A DNA stretch of 25,436 nucleotides from Nitrospirota bacterium (GCA_015233485.1 JADFXO010000012.1:1-25436); one strand, 5' to 3'; positions 15,048 to 22,313 are shown, counted from the stretch's first letter. Notes: generated by a model from the sequence alone, not told the origin. Numbers and translations are program-made.

Positions 15048-15398
15048 TTGAACTTTAAAATAAAAGAGCTTATAGGCCCGCGCTGCATAATTAAGGAAGA
15101 CGGGCAGAAAATCTATGAAATGATCCATGGTCCACTTCTTCAAGGGGAAGTCGTATCACTTGATTTTAGTGATGTGAACCAGTTCGCTTCCCCTTTCTTT
15201 AACTTTGCATTCGGCCAGTTGCTGAAGAATATAACAAAAGAAGAACTCGAACGTTTGCTTCATTTCGTCAATCTGAACGATACTGGAAAAAATGTCTTTG
15301 AACGTGTCATTGAAAACGCAGTGAAATATTATGCTGATAAGGACTACCGTAAGATTGTTGACGATATCCTTGAGCAACAGGCGAAGGAATCTGACTGA
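15048..15398 (+). CDS. STAS-like DUF4325 protein
   Basis: A 116-residue single-domain protein. The segment VVSLDFSDVNQFASPFFNFA at ~35-54 is the diagnostic strand-loop-helix of the DUF4325/STAS-like family, related to anti-anti-sigma proteins of partner-switching pathways. The C-terminal half has a predicted helix-strand-helix (LLHFVNLND, then FERVIENAVKYYADKDY). A position equivalent to the phosphorylated serine of SpoIIAA-type proteins could be Ser41 or Ser48, but this is not certain. The start at TTG 15048 follows a strong ribosome site. It sits directly between the GHKL ATPase and the PIN gene (1-nt overlap with the latter), so binding or phosphorylation by the ATPase is the natural hypothesis. 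Confidence 0.78.
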   Translation: MNFKIKELIGPRCIIKEDGQKIYEMIHGPLLQGEVVSLDFSDVNQFASPFFNFAFGQLLKNITKEELERLLHFVNLNDTGKNVFERVIENAVKYYADKDYRKIVDDILEQQAKESD

Positions 15399-16021
15399 TG
15401 CCAATAAATTATACAATACACGCTAATATTGTAGACATCAACGCCGATACGCCGAAGCTTGACGATCTTTTTCTCGTTGACACGAATGTTTGGTTTTGGA
15501 TGACGTATTCTAAAGTAACATCAAATGCGCCAAAACAATGGCCTTACTACCCGGCATATCTGAATAAAGCTCTTGCAACAGGTTCCAGTGTCAGGCATGT
15601 AGGGCTTTCGCTCGCTGAACTTGCTCATATTATCGAGAGAACCGAAAGGGAAATATACAACAAGACACACAAAAAGAAATATAGCGATAAAGAAGCGAAG
15701 GCGTATCGGCACAATCTGGCAGCAGAGCGAACCCGTGTTGCCGCAGAGATTAAGACTGCATGGCTTCAGGTGGAAAATCTGGCCATTCCGTTAAATCAAA
15801 CTATTGATGCCGTAACCGTAACATCGGCACTTAATCGCATTCAGACTGAGAACGTTGACGGTTATGACCTTTTTATACTCGAATCGATGAAAGCCCACGG
15901 AGTCATTAAGGTCATAACAGATGATGGCGACTTTGCTACCGTTTCAGGAATTGAAGTTTTTACGGCAAATCGAAATGTCATAAACGCTGCAAGTGCCCAA
16001 GGCAAAGTGATTGTCAGGTAA
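15398..16021 (+). CDS. PIN-domain (putative RNase) protein
   Basis: A 207-residue protein with the acidic pattern of a PIN nuclease: FLVDTNVWFW (Asp28, Asn30), LSLAELAHI (Glu74), a third acidic position in DGYDLFILES (Asp154/Asp157), and TDDGDFATV (Asp175-Asp178). Length and spread fit a VapC-like fold with a ~60-residue basic insert (KTHKKKYSDKEAKAYRHN). PIN domains cut RNA using divalent metal. ATG at 15398 overlaps the DUF4325 stop as TGATG, so translation is coupled. There is no small VapB-type antitoxin; the neighbours are a GHKL ATPase and a STAS-like protein, which are the obvious candidates for holding the nuclease in check. Confidence 0.8.
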   Translation: MPINYTIHANIVDINADTPKLDDLFLVDTNVWFWMTYSKVTSNAPKQWPYYPAYLNKALATGSSVRHVGLSLAELAHIIERTEREIYNKTHKKKYSDKEAKAYRHNLAAERTRVAAEIKTAWLQVENLAIPLNQTIDAVTVTSALNRIQTENVDGYDLFILESMKAHGVIKVITDDGDFATVSGIEVFTANRNVINAASAQGKVIVR

Positions 16022-16096
16022 CTCGTGATGTTCTCTAACACTTTCTACATCGTAGACACATCTCAACCTAAAAAAGCTGTTAACTTCTCAATCATA

Positions 16097-16118
16097 AGGT
16101 AAAATCGGGCTTTTACCT
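16097..16118. other. 8-bp perfect stem-loop after the PIN gene
   Basis: AGGTAAAA and TTTTACCT flank a 6-nt loop, followed by nine A bases on the plus strand. There is no T-run on the 3' side in either direction, so it does not meet the pattern of an intrinsic terminator, although it lies where the operon should end. Confidence 0.4.
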
Positions 16119-16308
16119 AAAAAAAAAGTACTCACCAAAAAGTATGCAAAACGAACTGCTCCTCAGATGCATAAAATTCTTGTAAAATATGGGGTTAAGC
16201 CAATATTGTTTATTTTCCACTGTTTTTTTAGGAGTAACAGTCAAACAGAGAAGCGCGTTTGGTGTAGGAACCTCAAACCTTAACATTCAGCACCGGCAAA
16301 CTCAATCT

Positions 16309-17587
16309 CTACCTCGCGTTTTCACCTTTGAACATCTCACTTTTTCTAATAGGTGCATCTCCTCTATCACCTTCATGCTGGGCCTGTTGCTTCGTCGGAA
16401 GACTTGAACCATGCTGAACCGTGTGTTTACCGTACTTCCCGGAAAGCCTGTCAACGGCTTCATAGATATTTGCCATTTTCACAATCTTAGTGCTATCGTC
16501 AAAAAGACTATACTGGGAGCCGTCATCAGGCACTAGACCCGCAAGGACAACACCTGTCTGCCGATAAAGGATGCCCGCTTTATAGACCCTTATGAATCCT
16601 TCTTTCAACGGCACCATCAGATTATAAGGATAGGCGCTTGGAGGACTCAACCTGATTTCAACTCCGTAACTCTTGAAATCCTGACTCCTTATAAACACAA
16701 TAAGCCTGGTCGCGGCAAGTTTATATCTCCTCGCTTTGATACATGCATTCTCAAGATTTTTCGAAAGTTGAGCGAAGATAAAAATCTCATTGTCTGCAGG
16801 AGGAGTAAAGGTTTTTGCCTTGCTTATCGATTGGTAACTATTCTTCGTCTCAGTTACAACCGGGAAAACACTTCTACCGTTGAGCTCATGCCAGATACCC
16901 TGATATGGCTGAGAGAGATACTTCATTATAAAGGTTTCGTCCTTCTCCGCAAACTGTAGTGCCGTCGTTATCCTATGCTTATTTAAAAATGCGGCTGTAT
17001 TGGCTCCGATGCCCCAGACGCTCTCTACAGGCAGAGTTTCGAGGTAGATGTGTATATCTCTTCCCGGAATTATGGTGCAGCCGTTCGGTTTATTGTGCTT
17101 AGAGCCTATTTTCGCTAAGACTTTCGATAGACTCACGCCAACAGATACCGTGAATCCAAGTTCCTTTTCAACAGTCTGGCGAATCTTCTCTGCTATCTGG
17201 CCGTAAGAACCATGAAAACTTCTTCTTAACCCGGTGAGATCCACGAATGCCTCATCTATGGAATACTCCTCCACATCCGGCGAAAAATGTCTTAGTATCT
17301 CAAAAATACGCATAGAAAAAAGGCTGTATGTCTCGTAATCAGAAGGAAGGATAACGGCATCTTTACATACCTGTCTAACTTCAAAGAGCCTCATACCCCT
17401 CTTCACGCCCCTTGCTTTCGCCTCATAACTTGCAGCAGCCACTATGCCCCGTTCTTTCCCTGTTATAACCGGCTTTCCTTTGAGTTCCGGGGTGCGTTGC
17501 TTGTTCACAGGAGGCAAAGAAAGCATCGGCATCGACGTGTAAAATTGCTTGGGGCCATGAGTGTATGGTTAAAGGCCGACTGTTCAT
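16309..17587 (-). pseudogene. dinB: DinB/UmuC Y-family DNA polymerase, frameshifted and cut short
   Basis: Translesion polymerase gene lying directly after lexA: the lexA TAA is immediately followed by ATG at 17587. From there the frame reads MNSRPLTIHSWPQAILHVDA then DAFFASCEQATHP, the conserved Y-family N-terminus. At 17489-17492 a run of four C (minus strand) shifts the frame; with one C fewer, CACCCGGAACTC would continue as HPELKGKPV. The rest is intact over ~395 residues (SYEAKARGVKRGMRLFEVRQ, catalytic EEYSIDEAFVDLTG, VSVGVSLSKVLAKIGSKHNK, KGENAR). A TAG at 16309-16311 then stops the gene, while the same frame continues RLSLPVLNVKV to a TGA at 16273-16275, looking like the native tail. 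Two lesions suggest decay; a base-calling error could explain the C run. Confidence 0.85.
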
Positions 17588-17691
17588 TTAAATTTTCCTA
17601 TACTTTCTGACAACGGCGGTAACGACGCCTGCTATCTTGAGTTCGTGCTTAGGTTTGATAGGCTTGTACTTTGGATTGGCAGGTATAAGTG
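17588..17691 (-). pseudogene. lexA: Detached C-terminal fragment of lexA
   Basis: Encodes the end of a LexA protein: after LIPANPKYKPIKP comes a lysine/valine-rich tail ending KYRKI and a TAA at 17588-17590. This is the last beta-strand segment and dimer-forming C-terminus of the peptidase domain. It has no start of its own and is separated from the rest of lexA by the 248-bp insertion at 17692-17939. Removing the insertion and one copy of the 9-bp duplication joins it in frame, giving VTLIPANPKYKPI and a 199-residue LexA, close to the 202 residues of E. coli LexA. Confidence 0.9.
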
Positions 17692-17939
17692 TGTTACTGC
17701 CGGTTTAAAAATGACCCACCTATCGCCGGAAATCTGACCCACCATTAAGTTGTATGTTTAATTTTATGATTGACATAATTCAATATTTTATTGGAGCAAT
17801 TTGTTCATGACAGGTTGTATTTTGTTCAAGATGCAATATGATTCATTTTATTATATTCCAAGTTATATATTCGACGGATAATGGATAGGTGGGTCAATTT
17901 ATAAGCTGCATGTGGGTTCATTTTTAACCGGCGGTACCA
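17692..17939. mobile_element. 248-bp non-autonomous IS21-like element (MITE) inside lexA
   Basis: The ends are 28-bp imperfect inverted repeats (17692-17719 and 17912-17939) beginning TG and ending CA, with GCCGGTT(T)AAAAATGA and ACCCAC in common. Each end has a second, inner TGACCCACC motif (about 17734 on the left; complement near 17888-17896 on the right), the multiple-repeat end structure typical of the IS21 (IstA/IstB) family. A 9-bp direct repeat, GTATAAGTG, flanks it (17683-17691 and 17940-17948) as a target-site duplication. The ~190-bp AT-rich interior has no transposase, so movement would need IstAB supplied from elsewhere. Confidence 0.88.
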
Positions 17940-18444
17940 GTATAAGTGTAACGTTTTCACCTCTTACTTTCAGATATTTCATCGTCCACTCACCATCGAC
18001 TTCGGCTATAACAATATCACCGCTTTTCGGAGTCTCACCTTTATCGACAATAACCATGTCCCCGGGAAGAATACCAGCCTCCGACATCGAATCTCCGGAA
18101 ACCTTTAAAAGGAAAGTGGCTTCACGGTTCTTTATGAGGAGATCATCAAGAGAGAGTGTGTCCGCAAGTTCTTCTTCGGCGGGACTGGGAAATCCTGCCT
18201 CGACAGTTCCCAGCACCTTAACCGTAGATTTTATGGATACGGGTATCAACTTACCTTTCTTGTCCTTAATGAGTACACCCTTACTCTCAAGTTTGCCAAC
18301 AGCCTTATACACTGAGCTTTTTGAGCTCAGGTGGAATATCTCACCAATCTCAGAGAAGCTGGGCATACGGCCGTTTTGGTGAAAGAAGGCGGATATACCA
18401 ACTATCCTCGATTTTAGCTTGTCATCTTCCTGAGATTTATTCAT
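17899..18444 (-). CDS. lexA: LexA repressor, C-terminus replaced by insertion
   Basis: SOS repressor with self-cleaving peptidase. ATG at 18444 is the start (181 residues). Residues 1-65 are the LexA winged HTH (MPSFSEIGEIFHLSSKSSVY), Ala83-Gly84 is the autocleavage bond, Ser119 in SGDSM the nucleophile and Lys156 in WTMKYLK the general base. After VTLI (165-168) the frame enters the mobile element and adds 13 foreign residues (LVPPVKNEPTCSL), losing 31 native ones. The catalytic dyad survives but the C-terminal dimer-forming strands are gone, so repression is probably impaired. Its promoter carries a LexA box, so it was autoregulated and co-transcribed with the downstream polymerase gene. 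Confidence 0.9.
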   Translation of the reverse strand: MNKSQEDDKLKSRIVGISAFFHQNGRMPSFSEIGEIFHLSSKSSVYKAVGKLESKGVLIKDKKGKLIPVSIKSTVKVLGTVEAGFPSPAEEELADTLSLDDLLIKNREATFLLKVSGDSMSEAGILPGDMVIVDKGETPKSGDIVIAEVDGEWTMKYLKVRGENVTLILVPPVKNEPTCSL

Positions 18445-18450
18445 AAGTAT

Positions 18451-18479
18451 AGTATAGGCGAACATATGTTCTCTGTCAA
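18451..18479 (-). promoter_or_regulatory. lexA promoter with an embedded LexA (SOS) box, probably leaderless
   Basis: On the minus strand TTGACA (complement of 18474-18479), a 17-nt spacer and TATACT (complement of 18451-18456) form a consensus promoter. The spacer contains the perfect palindrome GAACATATGTTC (18460-18471), matching the GAAC-N4-GTTC operator known from Firmicutes and Actinobacteria. Transcription should begin about 7 nt after the -10, on or next to the A of the ATG at 18444, so the mRNA is probably leaderless; the earlier in-frame ATG inside the operator is then untranscribed. Confidence 0.85.
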
Positions 18480-18595
18480 GTGGTAAAAGTGTAGAAAATA
18501 AAATAACCTCCCGGAGATTATCTTTTATGACGATAATCCGTATACCTTAGGAGTGGGGTAGGCGTTTAGTCAGAAGCCGCCTTTTCCTCTGTCTG

Positions 18596-18750
18596 ACGTG
18601 GAAATTTTAGTGAAATCTAAACCAAGCAAGAGGGGCCGTCGTGCCTTAGCCTTAGTCGAGACACACATGGAATATTTCTAAAATTTTCGAGATGGTAAAT
18701 ATCAGTCTTCAAAAAAAAATTCTAAAAATATTTTTGCACACTTTTTCGCT
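18596..18750 (+). repeat. Diverged dispersed repeat B, copy 2
   Basis: Aligns in the same orientation with 3722-3878 across about 155 bases. The opening ACGTGGAAATTTT is identical, and the A9 tract followed by an AT-rich block and CTTTTTCG is conserved in position. Middle parts are diverged, so the copies are old or under partial constraint. Confidence 0.5.
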
Positions 18751-18814
18751 CATGACAACAAATTAATGAAGCAAACGGTTAATTATGGAGAGGATACAGG
18801 GAAGGCACCTATCA

Positions 18815-18945
18815 TCCGATACCATTCACATTTCTTCCGGCGCACTGGTATCGGAGAGAATCAGAGGTTATGGACTAACAGCGTATAACCACATAGCGAT
18901 TTTCCGGCCCACGATCCTTAAGCCATAATAAGGTTGCAAGGCCGG
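18815..18945. other. Three consecutive stem-loops, possible structured RNA
   Basis: Stem 1: TCCGATACCA (18815-18824) pairs perfectly with TGGTATCGGA (18846-18855). Stem 2: GGTTAT (18866-18871) with ATAACC (18885-18890). Stem 3: CCGGCC (18904-18909) with GGCCGG (18940-18945), enclosing CCTTA/TAAGG (18916-18920 and 18929-18933) around a symmetric 6x6 internal loop. Each has G:C-rich pairing in an AT-rich setting. Strand and function are unknown; the fold is inferred by eye. Confidence 0.35.
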
Positions 18946-19018
18946 GAGGCGTATGACACTCAGGCTATATGACACATCCGTTTACTTGAAGGAGTTGTGT
19001 CTGGAGCACCGATAACGA

Positions 19019-20407
19019 CTACTCAGGAATCTCACGATTGTTCGCTTGCCTGATAATCTTCAACAATATCTCTTCAAACGACTCAGGTACAACTTCCTTA
19101 TCATCGATATCCATACTCTCAAACGCTCTATTACATCTCGTTACAATAATCTGGATAATTTCAGTGTTTATTTTCTCAGCCGCCGCTATCAGGTCATCAT
19201 ATGTCTGCTCATCACAATAAAAAGGAAACCGAACCGGATCAATCCTGCTCCGAAGCACGTAGTCTTCATATGTTATCCCAGCCTTTTTAGTTACACTATG
19301 GAACCGCAGCACCGCTTTCATATCATCAATGGCGGCTTGCTCCTCTTTAGTTAATTTCTTCTTTGTTTCGGCTGTTTTCGGAACACTAACATCTAAAGTT
19401 TTTAAGACAACAACTTCCTCGTTACCTGATTTCTTCACTTTTTTAGGCACTTCAAAGTTACCGGTTTCATTAATTTCATGGAGTATCTTTTCAGCCTTGC
19501 TTATATTGTCATAAAATGTACGCTCAGCAACATACGGATACCTTTTCGCGTCCTGGTCACTCATCATTTCATATTGTTTGAAATTTACCTTCTCTCTCTT
19601 ATGAAGTAGATATAACCTAAGACATTCCCTAAGAACATCGAAATTAGAATAGTTTGGTCTACTCCATCGAGAAAGAAACCTCTCATTTACATGCGAATGT
19701 GACTTTGTAGTAAGTAATTCAATCTCATCCTTCACAAACTTTCTAAACCTTTCAACTAATAAATCAATCTGTAATGTTAGATTAACGGAGCAAGCTGTAA
19801 AAGGGAGATACTCATACACATTGTTACTAAATATAGAACGGCAAACACTGAATTCCTCATCAAATGTATAAAAGATATACCTTATATAATAGGTCTCCAT
19901 CTCTGGCTTTTTATCTGGACCTTTATGAGATCCATCGCAGTGGGGCATTCTCTTAGATAGGTTACATTTACAATCGGTAGGTTTTTCGAGTTTCTCTTGA
20001 ATCCTATATGGCATCTTAGAAATATCGTCATGTGTTAGTTTAGGATTTGCAATGACATTAACTCCGTATCTCAGACTCATACATAATCTATGGTGCCAAT
20101 AATCATCAACAGAGTTTCTTATCTCACCATCATGAAAATAGTAAATATCCTCTACAGTTATATTATTAATGAAGACATCTCTTTGAGAAACCTTGAGCTC
20201 AATACAACCGTGAATATCCGTTATCTCTAATTCATCGATTCCCTCCTCATTTTGCTCAAGTATTTCACCTCTAAGTTTTTCCCTATACAAATCCAGCAAA
20301 AGCGTCCAATCCTCTTTGTAGGAATCAGCCTCTCTTAGATAATCCCAACGTACTTCGTCTAACTCTTTCAGGTACGCCGACTGCTCAGTGTCTTCATCCT
20401 TACGCAT
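19019..20407 (-). CDS. CDGSH iron-sulfur-motif protein with tandem repeat, unknown function
   Basis: A 462-residue protein. ATG at 20407 is preferred because AGGAGG (complement of 20416-20421) lies 8 nt upstream; the frame opens 22 codons earlier without a site. Residues 1-60 are charged and helical, perhaps coiled coil. Residues 146-161, CKCNLSKRMPHCDGSH, fit the CDGSH consensus C-x-C-x2-S/T-x3-P-x-C-D-G-S/A/T-H exactly, predicting a [2Fe-2S] centre on Cys146, Cys148, Cys157 and His161. Residues ~257-312 and ~361-417 are a diverged tandem repeat (RYPYVAERTFYDNISKAEKI versus RFPFYCDEQTYDDLIAAAEK), joined by a Lys-rich linker. The rest matches nothing I know. Divergent from the methyltransferase at 20776, so it may be its partner, possibly the unrecognised endonuclease or a sensor. 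AT-rich codon use suggests acquisition. Confidence 0.8.
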   Translation of the reverse strand: MRKDEDTEQSAYLKELDEVRWDYLREADSYKEDWTLLLDLYREKLRGEILEQNEEGIDELEITDIHGCIELKVSQRDVFINNITVEDIYYFHDGEIRNSVDDYWHHRLCMSLRYGVNVIANPKLTHDDISKMPYRIQEKLEKPTDCKCNLSKRMPHCDGSHKGPDKKPEMETYYIRYIFYTFDEEFSVCRSIFSNNVYEYLPFTACSVNLTLQIDLLVERFRKFVKDEIELLTTKSHSHVNERFLSRWSRPNYSNFDVLRECLRLYLLHKREKVNFKQYEMMSDQDAKRYPYVAERTFYDNISKAEKILHEINETGNFEVPKKVKKSGNEEVVVLKTLDVSVPKTAETKKKLTKEEQAAIDDMKAVLRFHSVTKKAGITYEDYVLRSRIDPVRFPFYCDEQTYDDLIAAAEKINTEIIQIIVTRCNRAFESMDIDDKEVVPESFEEILLKIIRQANNREIPE

Positions 20408-20775
20408 TCTGCTAACCTCCTCTCGAAGAAATCTAACATGGGAACCCTCACATAACAAATTAGAGTATAACACATTACACTATAATATGAAAATTCTTTG
20501 TAGGGATCATTCTCTCATAGATAATCCCATCGTAACCTGTCTAAACACATTAGGTATACAAATAAACACGATAGGCCTTTTATATCACCATTTCACCAAC
20601 CTTCATTTATAGAATTCTCGTAAGGATACTTTAATTTATTTTAGTAATTAATATTATAAGTGCAAGAATTAACTAAGTAAAGATTCACATAAACATATCT
20701 TTTAAAATCATGCATAATAAGTTTAGATATTATTAAATATCATTCTAAATAATGAAGCACAAGGAGCAGAAGTAA
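20408..20775. promoter_or_regulatory. AT-rich divergent control region between CDGSH gene and methyltransferase gene
   Basis: 368 bases without a gene. For the leftward gene, TGTTATACT on the minus strand (extended -10; TATACT is the complement of 20464-20469) lies about 57 nt before its ATG. For the rightward gene, a palindrome at 20722-20748 has outer TTTAGA/TCTAAA arms and an inner perfect GATATT-atta-AATATC (20726-20741), about 30 nt before its ribosome site, and could be an operator. A good rightward promoter is not obvious in the A/T-rich sequence. Confidence 0.4.
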
Positions 20776-21621
20776 ATGAGAAAAGAGTTACCTGTAAATC
20801 AAATCATAACGGGAGATAGTGCACGTGTATTGCAGCTATTTCCAAGTCGCTCAGTACACCTTATAGTAACTAGCCCGCCTTACAATGCGGCCCGTAGTTA
20901 CACGCACGAATTCAATGCGAATGTCTTTCACTTAGAAAAGATACTCATCGAATCGTGGCGTGTCTTAATGGATGGTGGAGTAATGGTTATAGTAGTCGGT
21001 GATACAACTGTTGCCGGAAGTGAAACCGGATTACCATCTCAAATCGAAACTTTTATACGCTGTGTTCTTCATATGAATCTTCACGATAGTATGATTTTTG
21101 AAAAGAACAGTGCCGCCCACCGATCATCTAATCGTTACCAACAAGTGTTTGAATTTATGTACATATTTTCAAAAAATGGCAAACCGAGAACCGTTCATTT
21201 GATAAAGGATCATCCGATAAAAAATGAGAATAAGAAGTCGTGGGGCAAACGGACATCTCGACAGACTGATGGGACCCTAATAGAAACAGTGAGAAAAACG
21301 AATAATAATACGCATGACATCAGAAGAAATATTTTCAAATATAACGTCGGTGGCTGTGGTGTCGCTTCTTCCTTTAAAAATGTCAAAAACCACCCAGCTT
21401 CCTTCCCCGATGCACTAGCTGAAAATCATATCTACACCTGGAGTAATCGAGGAGACATTGTCCTTGACCCTTTTTCCGGAAGCGGTACTACCTGTGCAAT
21501 GGCGAAGAAACACGGTAGGAAATATATAGGCATTGATATTTCGGCAGAATATTGCGAATTATCTCAAGATCGCATAAACCATACAGTACAAATTGAGCCA
21601 GATGATGACCAGAAGAATTAA
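20776..21621 (+). CDS. Orphan site-specific DNA methyltransferase (beta class, N4-C or N6-A)
   Basis: A 281-residue amino-methyltransferase. Order of motifs is IV then I (beta class): TSPPYNAARSY with SPPY at 33-36, and DPFSGSGTTCAM near 230-241 for AdoMet, followed by GRKYIGIDIS. The TSPPY form of motif IV is commonest among N4-cytosine enzymes, while N6-adenine enzymes often have D/NPPY, so N4-C is slightly favoured. The region between (residues ~100-215, basic, KSWGKRTSRQTDG) would hold target recognition. AAGGAG 9 nt before ATG 20776 supports the start. No recognisable endonuclease is adjacent; the neighbours are the divergent CDGSH protein and a small unknown gene 65 nt downstream. Confidence 0.9.
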   Translation: MRKELPVNQIITGDSARVLQLFPSRSVHLIVTSPPYNAARSYTHEFNANVFHLEKILIESWRVLMDGGVMVIVVGDTTVAGSETGLPSQIETFIRCVLHMNLHDSMIFEKNSAAHRSSNRYQQVFEFMYIFSKNGKPRTVHLIKDHPIKNENKKSWGKRTSRQTDGTLIETVRKTNNNTHDIRRNIFKYNVGGCGVASSFKNVKNHPASFPDALAENHIYTWSNRGDIVLDPFSGSGTTCAMAKKHGRKYIGIDISAEYCELSQDRINHTVQIEPDDDQKN

Positions 21622-21686
21622 TAATGTCTGTATTTTACAGCGAATTAATTGAAATACAATAAATTATGTACATTGAGGAATAAAAA

Positions 21687-22013
21687 ATGAAAGAGTCCCA
21701 AATGTCGGTAGCTAATCAACAGAAGTTATTAAGGAAAGCTATAATTAGGTCAAATAAGGATTTAGGTGATGTCGAGGACATTACACAGTGCATTGTCGAG
21801 ATTAATCCTGGCTTTATTATGTGTGAGGAGATAACCAACAATATTATCGGCCATATTTACAAAATGAAAGCCTTTCTCCGTACTTTAACCGAACTAAAAG
21901 AGCAGGGACTGTACGCCTTACTCGATTCTGGTCAAACAATGGATATCTACACTGCGGCAAATACTGAGCCGAATGTTCAAAATAATTGTACCGCGGACAA
22001 AGGCCACGAATAA
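21687..22013 (+). CDS. Small hypothetical protein following the methyltransferase (108 aa)
   Basis: Unrecognised 108-residue protein. It is mostly helical (NQQKLLRKAIIRSNKDLGDV; IYKMKAFLRTLTELKEQGLYALL) with a disordered polar C-terminus. Three cysteines are scattered, not in a metal-binding pattern. GAGG about 9 nt before ATG 21687 supports translation, and the 65-nt gap from the methyltransferase gene suggests one transcript. Possible roles are a control or accessory subunit of that methyltransferase; nothing in the sequence demonstrates this. Confidence 0.55.
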   Translation: MKESQMSVANQQKLLRKAIIRSNKDLGDVEDITQCIVEINPGFIMCEEITNNIIGHIYKMKAFLRTLTELKEQGLYALLDSGQTMDIYTAANTEPNVQNNCTADKGHE

Positions 22014-22080
22014 TTCCGTATAACGAGGCGATAATCGATTTTGATTGCTGAGAACGAATAACGCCTGTCCGGTAATGTAG

Positions 22081-22112
22081 CGTCCATTCATGCCTTGTGC
22101 AATGAATGGACG
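22081..22112. other. 11-bp perfect stem-loop upstream of the integrase gene
   Basis: CGTCCATTCAT (22081-22091) pairs perfectly with ATGAATGGACG (22102-22112) around a 10-nt loop. No T-run follows on the plus strand, so it is a weak terminator candidate for the 21687 gene; it could instead be a recombinase or regulator site for the integrase. The 300-bp gap 22014-22313 also has a smaller GGTATA/TATACC hairpin just before the integrase ribosome site. Confidence 0.45.
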
Positions 22113-22313
22113 TAATCATTGCCTTCTATATGATGTTATCGAGCTGTAAGGTAATTATACATATAAATATGAAAAAAACGTGTCAATAATAATAGTCTCC
22201 GGCTCATCCATAGTGCCGGAAACCCTCAGAGTGATAATTCGCGCTTGATATCACAACCTGAGGACCGCTACCATGGTCCTGGTATACCACAAGTATATAC
22301 CGGGGGACTTAGC

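Larger units (their letters stand above)
18480..19018. other. Gene-free ~540-bp stretch upstream of lexA
   Basis: Between two leftward genes. It contains repeat B copy 2 (18596-18750) and a series of stem-loops (18815-18945). I see no credible reading frame with a ribosome site on either strand. Confidence 0.6.

Noticed and set aside
16027..16101. 24-codon open frame directly after the PIN gene
   Set aside because: Too short, no clear ribosome site, and no family resemblance.
16097..16127. Stem-loop followed by nine A as a terminator of the hsd/PIN operon
   Set aside because: The plus-strand RNA would have an A-run, not a U-run, after the stem; on the minus strand the U-run precedes the stem. 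Neither fits intrinsic termination.
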